DNA from: Burkholderiaceae bacterium
GTDB taxonomy: Bacteria > Pseudomonadota > Gammaproteobacteria > Burkholderiales > Burkholderiaceae
Direction of reading: 5' to 3'
Assembly (NCBI GenBank): GCA_947448305.1
Contig: CANFME010000016.1
Coordinates: 1 to 35,076, forward strand
DNA length: 35,076 bases
Shown: one piece after another, positions 27,092 through 34,738 of the stretch
How positions within the stretch are numbered: the first letter of the stretch is position 1
Layout: the number at the start of each line of letters is the position of its first letter
Notes under the pieces: model-generated
What the model saw: only the letters and a program-made list of their open reading frames with translations
What the model was told of the DNA's origin: nothing
Database searches by the model: none
Program-made: the position numbers and the translations under genes

Positions 27092-27775
27092 ATGCAAAAA
27101 ATAAATTTTGATACCCTCTCAAGTACTTCTCGTGAAACAGTAATGCGATTGCTGGATGTTTCTGAAGTACTGTTCTCTGAATCCGGTTATGCGGGCACCA
27201 CAGTTCGTGATATCTCGGCTAAATCGAATATTAATCAAGCGTTGATTAATTACCATTTCCAAAACAAACGCGGGCTTTTTATGGCAATCTTTGCCCGGCG
27301 CGGAAAGACTCTGTCGGATGAACGTTTGCACCTCTTGGAAGAGTTTCGTCGCGAAGCAAAAGGTCAATCGATTCCACTTAAAAAATTGATCTATGCTTTT
27401 GTGTACCCGCCCCTGCGTTTGGCTGGCGAGAGTTCTGGAGGAAGAGCTTTCGTTAAATTGCAAGCGCGCTTGCACAACGAACCGAAAGATATTGAAACAA
27501 CGCTTCGTCAAGAATATTACGACAAAATTAGTTTGGAATTTATGGAAGAGTTTCATAAAACCTTGCCACAAATTAGCAAAGAAACGATTGCTTGGCGAAT
27601 GATTTTTATTATGGGCCTCTATATTTACGTCGCTTCCAATACAGGTCGACTTGAGGTTATCTCTAATCAGAAATGTACGGGAAGTAACTGGAAAGAAGCC
27701 CTTGAGGAAATACTGAATTTTTGCGAACATGGATTCTTAGCGCCTGTAACAGACTCTACTCAGGTTTTGCCTTAG
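27092..27775 (+). CDS. TetR/AcrR-family transcriptional regulator
   Basis: 227 aa. The N-terminal helix-turn-helix is clear: LLDVSEVLFSESGYAGTTVRDIS followed by NINQALINYHFQNKRGLF (about residues 20-65). The larger C-terminal half is the ligand and dimer domain, with RLAGESSGGRAFVKLQARL. It is divergent from BKACE and convergent with the Bug gene (20-bp overlap of 3' ends), so it likely controls this cluster. The effector is unknown. No RBS is visible before its ATG. The 203-aa minus-strand ORF of the track is a shadow of this gene. Confidence 0.93.
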   Translation: MQKINFDTLSSTSRETVMRLLDVSEVLFSESGYAGTTVRDISAKSNINQALINYHFQNKRGLFMAIFARRGKTLSDERLHLLEEFRREAKGQSIPLKKLIYAFVYPPLRLAGESSGGRAFVKLQARLHNEPKDIETTLRQEYYDKISLEFMEEFHKTLPQISKETIAWRMIFIMGLYIYVASNTGRLEVISNQKCTGSNWKEALEEILNFCEHGFLAPVTDSTQVLP

Positions 27776-28802
27776 TTTCTATGACAACTTTACTCCAATG
27801 TTTTAATTCATTATTGATATAAGTTGTTGTTTGAGCCACAGTGCCGCCTACTGGAATTAAGCCAGCTTGACTTAATTTGTCTTTCGTATCGGGTTCCGCC
27901 ACAATTTTCGCAATCGCTCTATTGATTGTATTCACTTGATCTGGTGAGGTACCCGCTGGGGCTAAAACTGCAACCCACGTGTAATCTTGAATTTGCGGAT
28001 AACCTAACTCTTGCAAGGTTGGGACTTCTGGTAAGTCTGATACGCGTTCAGTACTAGACACACCAATGATTCTTACCTTGCCTTGCTTATGAAATTGAAA
28101 TACACCAGCTACCGCAGTACATCCAATCGGTGTCTCGCCACCCACAACCGCTACTGATGCAGGACCTGCACCGCGATATGGGATATGGGTAATATCTGCT
28201 TTCCAAATTACGTGAAATAAATTTTCACAGGTTAAATGTGGCGTTGTGCCACTTCCTGGTGAAGAGAAAGATAACTTTTCTTTCATTGCATAGGCTTTTA
28301 ATTCGTCAATTGTTTTAACTGGAACTTTTTCATTGACTGAAATAACATTTGGCTGTGTTGCAATAATAATGACTGGTGAGAAATCTTTTTGTGGGTTATA
28401 TCCAGCCTTCTCACCATACAGTGAGGGATTGACTGCATAAGATGAAGAAGTGATTAAAAAGTTATAACCATCATTAGGGTACTTAGCAACTATTTGCGCA
28501 CCAACGTTACCACCGGCCCCTGTCTTGTTATCCACGATGACAGACTGCTTTAATACATCACTTAGACGATTACCAATAATCCTGGCTGCCATGTCTACAG
28601 GGCCACCTGGTGGGAATGATACCGTCAGGCGAATTGGCTTTTCTGGATAGGCAGCTTGGCCAGGGAGTGCTACAGAGGCTAATAAAACAGCAAGCAGGCT
28701 TACGAAAGTGACTCTTTTGGCTAACATCTCCAATTTGAATCCAGTTCGTGCTTTTAATAAATTATTTTTAACTTTTAGCTGTTTTGTTAGTGCTGTTTGC
28801 AT
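27756..28802 (-). CDS. Bug/TctC-family periplasmic solute-binding protein
   Basis: Extracytoplasmic receptor of the tripartite tricarboxylate transporter type, abundant in Burkholderiales and usually binding carboxylates or amides. The track start at 28850 falls inside a hairpin; the ATG at 28802 has GGAG 6 nt upstream and gives 348 aa. A basic N-region precedes a signal core (SLLAVLLASVALPGQAA), and the mature domain starts near AYPEKPIRLTVSFPPGGPVDM. Further family blocks are VDNKTGAGGNVGAQIV and HIPYRGAGPA. No TctA or TctB membrane subunits are nearby, so it is an orphan receptor downstream of the cyclase gene. Confidence 0.93.
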   Translation of the reverse strand: MQTALTKQLKVKNNLLKARTGFKLEMLAKRVTFVSLLAVLLASVALPGQAAYPEKPIRLTVSFPPGGPVDMAARIIGNRLSDVLKQSVIVDNKTGAGGNVGAQIVAKYPNDGYNFLITSSSYAVNPSLYGEKAGYNPQKDFSPVIIIATQPNVISVNEKVPVKTIDELKAYAMKEKLSFSSPGSGTTPHLTCENLFHVIWKADITHIPYRGAGPASVAVVGGETPIGCTAVAGVFQFHKQGKVRIIGVSSTERVSDLPEVPTLQELGYPQIQDYTWVAVLAPAGTSPDQVNTINRAIAKIVAEPDTKDKLSQAGLIPVGGTVAQTTTYINNELKHWSKVVIETKAKPE

Positions 28803-28814
28803 ATCGATCTCCAG

Positions 28815-28856
28815 AACCATTTTCTGCCACTGAGTAGTGGCAGAATTCACATGGTT
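28815..28856 (-). other. Stem-loop between the cyclase and Bug genes
   Basis: TTCTGCCACT (28822-28831) pairs perfectly with AGTGGCAGAA (28836-28845) around a 4-nt loop, and an outer AACCAT/ATGGTT pair (28815-28820, 28851-28856) extends it. In the minus-strand transcript it lies just before the Bug RBS. It lacks a U-tract, so it more likely affects mRNA stability or translation than termination. Confidence 0.55.
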
Positions 28857-28895
28857 TTATTTTTAGTATAAAAATTGAGTTATTACTTTTACTGA

Positions 28896-29864
28896 TTACT
28901 TAATTGCTAATGGATTAGTTGGTGATCCAACTGCGCCTGTAATTGGCAATGCTGGAGCAACAAACATAAACTCGTAAACGCCGTCTGCAGCACAATCATC
29001 TGCCAAATCTTTTAAGAAGAAGATTTCGCCCATAGTCATACCCATGATTGGAATTGTAATCCAATGCCAAGGTTGATTAATACCTACTTCAGATTCATTT
29101 GGGCGTACTTCACAACCCCACGTATCACTAGCTAAAGCAGCTAACTCTGTACGTTGAATCCATTCTAATGTTTCGAAAGCAAAACCTGGTGCGTCTCCAC
29201 CTGGGTACCCATCCCAACTACCTGCTTTGAGCTTATCTTCCATTTGACCGGTACGGACGATAATAAAATCGCCACGTTTAATTTCGATCCCTTGTTTTTT
29301 TGCAGTTTGGTCTAAATCATCACAAGTAATACCGTAACCATCAGGTAAAGTATCTAAGCCTTTGAAGCGAGCTACATCTAACAAAATCCCGCGTCCGACC
29401 ATCTTTGTTTTAGTTTTTTCAATACCGCACTTCGCAGCACCTGCTGATGAAACTTCACGGCAATCAAAGCCGTTGTACATGTAGTTATCAAAGAACACAT
29501 GACCAAGTCCATCCCATTGTGTACCGCATTGCAAAGGCATTACAACCATATCATCTGCAGCACGAATTCCGCGCTTGTCTAACACGCCAGAGTAAGCGTC
29601 TGTACCTGTTCTTAACATGGTATGTACCGGATTGATACGACCCATTGATGGGTATTTTGTCTTGGCACCCTGAGGACCAGATGAATCGTAATTTAACGCG
29701 AGGGAAATAACCTTACCCTTTTTAACTAATCCTGCAGCTTTTACGATATCTTCTGGTTGAGTAAAGTTTAGAGTTCCAATTTCGTCCTCAGCACCCCATT
29801 TACCCCAGTTTTTATATTTTTCAGCAGCAGCGTCTAAGTCAGCACGATTGATTTTTTTAGTCAT
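28896..29864 (-). CDS. Cyclase-family protein (kynurenine formamidase-like hydrolase)
   Basis: Metal-dependent cyclase/formamidase fold (PF04199 type). The track's TTG at 29879 is replaced by the ATG at 29864, which has GGAGGAG 6 nt upstream, giving 322 aa. MPLQCGTQWDGLGH matches the metal-site HxGTHxD region of the family in the variant form typical of longer members. DSSGPQG and RGILLDVARFKG follow, then IKRGDFIIVRTGQ. Substrates in the family range from N-formylkynurenine to other cyclic amides and esters. It heads a two-gene unit with Bug and is preceded by a palindromic operator. Confidence 0.85.
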   Translation of the reverse strand: MTKKINRADLDAAAEKYKNWGKWGAEDEIGTLNFTQPEDIVKAAGLVKKGKVISLALNYDSSGPQGAKTKYPSMGRINPVHTMLRTGTDAYSGVLDKRGIRAADDMVVMPLQCGTQWDGLGHVFFDNYMYNGFDCREVSSAGAAKCGIEKTKTKMVGRGILLDVARFKGLDTLPDGYGITCDDLDQTAKKQGIEIKRGDFIIVRTGQMEDKLKAGSWDGYPGGDAPGFAFETLEWIQRTELAALASDTWGCEVRPNESEVGINQPWHWITIPIMGMTMGEIFFLKDLADDCAADGVYEFMFVAPALPITGAVGSPTNPLAIK

Positions 29865-29896
29865 TTTGGTCTCCTCCAAGAATTATGAACAACAAC

Positions 29897-29942
29897 AATT
29901 TAAACATTTGTTTAAATTAACATTAAGACACCATTTTGTCAA
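29897..29942 (-). promoter_or_regulatory. Cyclase-Bug promoter with 22-bp palindromic operator
   Basis: A perfect -35 TTGACA (29942-29937) is followed 17 bp later by a weak -10 TAATTT (29919-29914). Over the -10 and expected start lies a 22-bp perfect palindrome made of AATTTAAACA, two T bases and TGTTTAAATT (29897-29918). The size and position fit a TetR-type repressor site. The half-site TGTTTAAAT also occurs once, at 27076-27084, in the BKACE/TetR spacer. Confidence 0.65.
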
Positions 29943-30015
29943 TATTATTTTTAAATACAATTGAAATGTTAAGCGTTAAAACTGCGTTGATAGACTCTAA
30001 GAAGTCCACCAAGCA

Positions 30016-30846
30016 TCAAAACCCGTAAGATACCTTTACGCCGTATTCATTGGTTCGATTTGTGGGTTCTACAGCCGTATAAGTAGCGGTTGTGCCATTG
30101 GTTGTGATATTCACCGGGACCGCATCTGAGTTTTGAATAAACCAATAACTTAAATAGGGAGTAATACCCCAGTTTTCTTTTAAATATGAAACGGACAAAC
30201 GCATGCCCCAGCCACTTGTTTGGGTATTATTGGCGTCCGTGGCGTCTGTAATACCGCCGTATCCCGCTAAATCAGACAATTGGGATTGCACTTTGCCTTT
30301 GAGCAAGTAATCGTATTCCAACCTTGTTTCAATAATTGAATTACTAGCAGAGGCTTTACGAGAAATTAATCCAATCGGGATATAGGTGTAATTGATGGTT
30401 CTTTGATAACCATAGGCACCACTGGAAGAGGGTCCCCGATTATCGTTATAAAGAGATCTGTAACCCACGCCAATATAGGGAGAAATCGTTTCTTCATTGG
30501 CCTGGTAATTAGTACCAATCAGTATTCGCGCATCCCAATAACTTTGCGGTACTCCCGTTTTAGTTCCAGTACCTGCATACTCTACTCGTCCTGGGTTGTA
30601 ATCAATATTTGCTTTAATGAACGTGTTTGACGAAATCTTTTGGGTACGCTCATAACCAATTCCAGTAGTAAGTCCATTATGGGTTGTCTTTGCATCGGGT
30701 TCACTGTAAGAGTAATAAGCAGAAGAGGCGTAGATTTGATTGCCTGTGGTCGGCGGTAATTTGGGTAAAGTCGGAATAAACTGTGCATATCCACTTTGAA
30801 TGACAAAGCAGAACAATACGAAAATGGGCTTTAATATGCTATTCAT
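30016..30846 (-). CDS. Putative outer-membrane beta-barrel protein
   Basis: I recognise no specific family. Starting at the ATG at 30846 (276 aa), the protein has a signal peptide MNSILKPIFVLFCFVIQSGYAQ. Alternating amphipathic strands with many Tyr, Gly, Ser and Asn follow, and the last residue is Phe after VSYG, the usual C-terminal signal for outer-membrane barrels. The track's longer start (30897, 293 aa) would put a polar 17-residue extension before the signal peptide. Neither start has an evident RBS. It is divergent from the TPR/GT41 gene. Confidence 0.72.
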   Translation of the reverse strand: MNSILKPIFVLFCFVIQSGYAQFIPTLPKLPPTTGNQIYASSAYYSYSEPDAKTTHNGLTTGIGYERTQKISSNTFIKANIDYNPGRVEYAGTGTKTGVPQSYWDARILIGTNYQANEETISPYIGVGYRSLYNDNRGPSSSGAYGYQRTINYTYIPIGLISRKASASNSIIETRLEYDYLLKGKVQSQLSDLAGYGGITDATDANNTQTSGWGMRLSVSYLKENWGITPYLSYWFIQNSDAVPVNITTNGTTATYTAVEPTNRTNEYGVKVSYGF

Positions 30847-30904
30847 GGCAATGATCAATTGATTATGGTGTTTTATTGGTTCATCCAAGTCATACATTTT
30901 ATGT

Positions 30905-30918
30905 GCTTAAATTTAAGC
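30905..30918. repeat. 14-bp palindrome in divergent spacer
   Basis: GCTTAAATTTAAGC is a perfect palindrome 59 bp upstream of the preferred barrel-protein start and 70 bp upstream of the TPR/GT41 start. Its position suits an operator shared by both directions; no regulator gene is adjacent. Confidence 0.5.
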
Positions 30919-30988
30919 CGCCACTTTTTTAATGGTTTTATACTTAAAATCTCTATTCCCATTATAAATTGATTTTTTAGAACTGAAG

Positions 30989-33385
30989 ATGACGGTCAAT
31001 TACAAAGCTCTCGATAAGCAAATCGCCAATATTAAAAAAATTTTTTCTGAGGGGAAAAAAGATCAAGCTATTGCGGCATGTCAGAGCCTAGTTTTTTTAC
31101 ATCCACCCAATTTAGTATTAAGAAAATTACTGGCTAATCTTTTAGCTATGTCAGGCAAGCCAATCCTCGCAGCTAAACAACTTGAAATTGGTTTTGGATT
31201 TAATCCAAATGATGAAGAGTTACTATTTAATCTTTCAATTTGTTACCGACAGGGTTTAGCTTTTCAAGAAGCAATTCGTTATCTGACAATTTATGTTGAA
31301 AAATATCCCTCTAATGCAGATGGTTGGGGATGCCTTTCCGAATGCCAATTCCAAGAGCAACTACACAATCAAGCACTAGAAAGTTCCTGTCAGGCGATTT
31401 TATTAAATAATCAAGATAGTCGACTTTTTTATAACCGCTCCAAAATCTATCGCTTATTAAAACAGTATGACAAAGCACAAAGTGACTTAGTGATTGCTAT
31501 GCAAATGCAATCTCAAAATCTGAGTTATGTGATGGAGTATGCTGAAATTACACTGATTCATCAAGGTAGACGTTATGCAATTCCTTATTTTGAGAAGGTA
31601 ATTCAATTACAACCAACTGACTATCTGGAACTCCTTTATTTAGGAAAGGCCTTCTATGCGCTAGGGAAATTTGATGAATCCATCATCATTTATCAGAAAA
31701 TTATTGCCGCAAATCAACACTTAGAACTTACCTATCTCAACTTAGGTACATCCCATTATGTTTTAAGGCAATACTCCGAAGCCTTGGACTGCTATCAAAA
31801 ATCGCTTGAGCTTAACAAAAACTCTTTAGATGCAAACATTAATATTGCAAACACGCTACAGGCTCAAAACCGTCTCAAAGAATCCCTCTCCTATATTCAG
31901 AGGGCTTTACAAATTGATTCTAATTCTAGTTTTGCTTATAAATTAAGAGCTCAATCAATTGAAGGCAATGGCTTTGAAGAGGATATCATTAAAGATTTAT
32001 TACTTGCTGAGCAGTATGATCCCACTTTAGAATCCCTCCAAGGACATTTACTGTATTCAAAACTCAATATCTGTGACTGGTCCGACCTTAAGTCTCGAAC
32101 AGAGAAGCTTCAATTTGCAATAAAAAATTTCGAAGCACATGTTCTTCCTTTTCAAGCTTCAATTTTCTTTGATATTCCGGAATTACATCAATTAAGCGCC
32201 CAGCAATTCGTAAATAATTACTTTCCATTAAATCGTCATCCACCACCGACTTTCAGCAAAATTCGAAAAGATAAGTTAAGAATTGCTTATGTCTCTCCAG
32301 ATTTTGGTGAGCACCCAGTTTCTTATCTAACAGCAGAACTTTTTGAATTACACGATAGTCATCAATTTGAAGTATTAGGAATTTCTTTAACTTATCGTCC
32401 TGATGACTCTTATCGCTTAAGAATTAAAAATGCTGTAGATACTTGGGTTGACGTAAGCCACTTAAGCGATGAAAAAGCCATAGAATTCTTACGCTCCCAG
32501 CAGATTGATATTGCTATTGATTTATGTGGTCACACTCGTGATCAACGCTTTAGTCTATGGGCCAATCGTATCGCGCCGATTCAAGTAAGTTACTTAGGTT
32601 ATTTAGGCACAATGGGATGTTCACATTACATTGATTATTTGATTGCGGATCAAATCATCATCCCTAATGAACTTAGACATTTTTATGATGAAAAAATAAT
32701 CTATTTACCTAGTTATCAAATCAATGATCGAAAAAAAACCCGAACTGATAATACGATTTCGAAGGAATCTTTAGGAATTCCTGAGAATCACTTTGTCTTT
32801 GCTTGTTTAAACAACTCATTTAAATATCATCCAGAAATTTTTGAGGCTTGGATGAAAATTTTGTTGGCCACCCCAAATAGTTCATTATTACTTTTAGGTA
32901 AAAGTCCAGTAATGATTAAAAATTTAAAAGCTGCAGCTACCAACGCACTTGTAGATCCGAGTCGATTAATCTTTTTAAATTTTGTTGATTACGCCACATA
33001 TCTAGAACGCCTTACTTGTATTGATCTTTTCTTAGACACAACTATTTACAATGCAGGTACTACTGCTTCAGATACTCTGTGGATGGGTGTACCTGTCATC
33101 ACCTGCATTGGTAAGTCCTTTAGTGCGAGGATAGCTGCGAGCGTTCTAGCATCTTTAGGAATGGAGGGGTTAATTACTCAATCTTTAGATGAGTATGTTT
33201 TACTTGGTATTGAATTAGCTAACAATAAAGTTAAATTTCTGGATTTAAAAAAACAATTAGATTCAAAGATTTTAACTACGAAGCTGTTTGATAGTCCTAG
33301 CACAACCTTGTCTTTGGAGAAGGCTTATCTTCAAATTTGGAATCACTTTTTGGGTGGTTTCCCACCTAAAGATTTTGTCATTTAG
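30989..33385 (+). CDS. TPR-domain glycosyltransferase of the OGT/SPINDLY type (GT41)
   Basis: 798 aa. Residues about 15-325 are tetratricopeptide repeats (e.g. DYLELLYLGKAFYALGKFDE, LTYLNLGTSHYVLRQYSEAL). A linker leads to a GT41 catalytic region from about 428. HPVSYL (His442) matches the donor-site His region of OGT, FKYHPEIF has a Lys (612) aligned by eye with the catalytic-domain lysine of OGT, and YNAGTTASDTLWMGVPVIT (687-705) is the nucleotide-sugar loop. OGT and SPINDLY add GlcNAc or fucose to Ser/Thr of proteins; the donor used here cannot be told. The protein is cytoplasmic by sequence. Confidence 0.9.
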   Translation: MTVNYKALDKQIANIKKIFSEGKKDQAIAACQSLVFLHPPNLVLRKLLANLLAMSGKPILAAKQLEIGFGFNPNDEELLFNLSICYRQGLAFQEAIRYLTIYVEKYPSNADGWGCLSECQFQEQLHNQALESSCQAILLNNQDSRLFYNRSKIYRLLKQYDKAQSDLVIAMQMQSQNLSYVMEYAEITLIHQGRRYAIPYFEKVIQLQPTDYLELLYLGKAFYALGKFDESIIIYQKIIAANQHLELTYLNLGTSHYVLRQYSEALDCYQKSLELNKNSLDANINIANTLQAQNRLKESLSYIQRALQIDSNSSFAYKLRAQSIEGNGFEEDIIKDLLLAEQYDPTLESLQGHLLYSKLNICDWSDLKSRTEKLQFAIKNFEAHVLPFQASIFFDIPELHQLSAQQFVNNYFPLNRHPPPTFSKIRKDKLRIAYVSPDFGEHPVSYLTAELFELHDSHQFEVLGISLTYRPDDSYRLRIKNAVDTWVDVSHLSDEKAIEFLRSQQIDIAIDLCGHTRDQRFSLWANRIAPIQVSYLGYLGTMGCSHYIDYLIADQIIIPNELRHFYDEKIIYLPSYQINDRKKTRTDNTISKESLGIPENHFVFACLNNSFKYHPEIFEAWMKILLATPNSSLLLLGKSPVMIKNLKAAATNALVDPSRLIFLNFVDYATYLERLTCIDLFLDTTIYNAGTTASDTLWMGVPVITCIGKSFSARIAASVLASLGMEGLITQSLDEYVLLGIELANNKVKFLDLKKQLDSKILTTKLFDSPSTTLSLEKAYLQIWNHFLGGFPPKDFVI

Positions 33386-33474
33386 TATTTTTATTGTTGG
33401 CTTCGTGAGTGCTTGTTTTAGAATCTGAATTTGTTGTTTACTTCTTAGAAGCATAACTCTAAAGCACTTAAGCA

Positions 33475-33508
33475 AAAAGGATTGAAGTCGAAAGACTGCA
33501 ATCCTTTT
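33475..33508 (-). terminator. Terminator after tRNA-Thr
   Basis: AAAAGGATTG and CAATCCTTTT form a 10-bp stem extended by an inner AGTC/GACT pair around a TTTC loop. On the minus strand it is followed by a T. Its plus-strand side also faces the TPR/GT41 3' end, so it may act both ways. Confidence 0.75.
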
Positions 33509-33515
33509 ATATCTT

Positions 33516-33591
33516 TGGTGCCCCATGTCCGACTCGAACAGACCACCTACTGATTACAAATCAGTTGCTCTACCAGATGAGCTAATGGGGC
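33516..33591 (-). tRNA. tRNA-Thr (anticodon TGT)
   Basis: 76-nt cloverleaf on the minus strand. The acceptor GCCCCAT pairs with ATGGGGC over 7 bp, and CCA is encoded. The D-arm is AGCTC...GAGC. The anticodon stem ACTGA/TCAGT encloses a TTTGTAA loop, giving anticodon TGT (reads ACA). The T-loop TTCGAGT is canonical. No overlap with other genes. Confidence 0.97.
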
Positions 33592-33608
33592 TTTAATTAA
33601 GAACTAGT

Positions 33609-33616
33609 ATTTTATA
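33609..33616 (-). promoter_or_regulatory. Possible -10 of the tRNA-Thr promoter
   Basis: TATAAAAT on the minus strand lies 17 nt upstream of the mature tRNA 5' end and just past the sspB stop. No convincing -35 is seen, so the tRNA may instead be carried on the sspAB transcript. Confidence 0.3.
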
Positions 33617-34048
33617 CTACTTTACTAACTTTAGATGAGATTTTGATTTGTTTGTTGTATCTTGGTTTTCTTTTTCAGCTTTAACTTTTGGCTCGGGCTT
33701 AGTTTCAGGAATATTGACCGGAAAACTCATGCCTTGACTATTCTCTTTTGAGTAGATTGCCATCACATGGGTAATTGGTACTAAAAGCTCTTTCGAGATT
33801 CCATTAAATCTGGCTTTAAAGCTAATCCATTCGTTATCAATTAAAAGTTCCTGACAAGCTGTTGGCCCAATATTGAGAACAATCTCATCTTTTCTTACAT
33901 ACTCAATCGGTACTTGAACGGTTTCATCTACAAATACTGACAAATAAGGAGTAAAGCCAAAGTCGATACACCATTCGTGCAAAGCCCTAATTAAATAAGG
34001 CTTTGTACTCGGTATCGATGCTCTTTGAGACTCGTCTCCAATTTGCAT
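33617..34048 (-). CDS. sspB: SspB, ClpXP protease specificity-enhancing factor
   Basis: Adaptor that binds ssrA-tagged peptides and tethers them to ClpX for degradation. 143 aa. The conserved N-terminal block STKPYLIRALHEWCIDFG begins at residue 14. ACQELLIDNEWISFKARFNG covers the peptide-binding groove. A disordered Lys/Glu/Pro linker leads to the terminal HLKLVK, which resembles the C-terminal ClpX-binding tail of E. coli SspB. The start is 1 nt after the sspA stop. Confidence 0.95.
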   Translation of the reverse strand: MQIGDESQRASIPSTKPYLIRALHEWCIDFGFTPYLSVFVDETVQVPIEYVRKDEIVLNIGPTACQELLIDNEWISFKARFNGISKELLVPITHVMAIYSKENSQGMSFPVNIPETKPEPKVKAEKENQDTTNKSKSHLKLVK

Positions 34049-34049
34049 A

Positions 34050-34661
34050 TTAACGACGCATTACTTTTTCAGAAGGAGTTAATGCCTCGATATATGCCGG
34101 ACGACTAAAGATTCTTTCAGCATACTTAAGTAGAGGTGCAGCATTACGAGATAAATCGATACCGTAGTGCTCTAGTCTCCACAGTAATGGTGCAATAGCT
34201 ACGTCTAACATTGAAAACTCTTCACCAAGCATATACTTGTTTTTAACAAAAATTGGTGCAAGCATTGTTAAGCGATCACGAATTGCAAGTCTAGATTTAT
34301 CAAGAACAGCCTGGGCTGATTTGCCCTTTTCGTTTTCTAAAACTGAAACATGAACAAATAGTTCTTTTTCAAAATTAAATAAGAAAAGTCTTGCGCGTGC
34401 TCTAGCCACCGGATCAGGCGGCATTAATTGTGGATGCGGAAAACGTTCATCAATATACTCATTGATGATGTTTGATTCATACAAAATTAAATCTCTTTCA
34501 ACCAAGATTGGAACTTGGCCGTAAGGATTCATTACCGAAATATCTTCTTGTTTGTTAAACAAATCGACGTCACGGATTTCAAAATCCATGCCTTTTTCAA
34601 ACAAAACTAAGCGGCAACGTTGAGAAAATGGGCACGTAGTACCCGAATAAAGAACCATCAT
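34050..34661 (-). CDS. sspA: SspA, stringent starvation protein A (GST fold)
   Basis: RNA-polymerase-associated regulator with a glutathione-transferase fold but without GST activity in characterised members; supports acid and stationary-phase stress responses. 203 aa. The N-terminal thioredoxin-like domain has YSGTTCPFSQRCRLVLFEKGM, GQVPILVERDLILYESNIINEYIDE and the H-bonding region LMPPDPVARARARL, conserved in SspA. A helical C-terminal domain follows. The upstream AAGGA is 9 nt from the first of two adjacent ATGs. It forms an operon with sspB downstream. Confidence 0.95.
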   Translation of the reverse strand: MMVLYSGTTCPFSQRCRLVLFEKGMDFEIRDVDLFNKQEDISVMNPYGQVPILVERDLILYESNIINEYIDERFPHPQLMPPDPVARARARLFLFNFEKELFVHVSVLENEKGKSAQAVLDKSRLAIRDRLTMLAPIFVKNKYMLGEEFSMLDVAIAPLLWRLEHYGIDLSRNAAPLLKYAERIFSRPAYIEALTPSEKVMRR

Positions 34662-34690
34662 AGGAGCATTTCCTTATAAAACATCAATAG

Positions 34691-34720
34691 AAAAAGCAGA
34701 TAACCTCAGTCATCTGCCTT
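34691..34720 (-). terminator. Terminator after petC
   Basis: On the minus strand GCAGAT and ATCTGC pair around a 10-nt loop and are followed by TTTTTC, 18 bp beyond the petC stop. Partial read-through into sspA is possible, since the gap to sspA is only 77 bp. Confidence 0.7.
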
Positions 34721-34738
34721 GGCTCACATCAAAGAGTA

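Noticed and set aside
27119-27730. 203-aa minus-strand ORF
   Set aside because: It lies entirely within the TetR gene on the opposite strand, has no recognisable domain, and TetR has a clear helix-turn-helix. It is a shadow ORF.
28803-28850. Upstream extension of the Bug protein
   Set aside because: The extension lies within a strong hairpin and lacks a good RBS; the ATG at 28802 has GGAG at 6-nt spacing.
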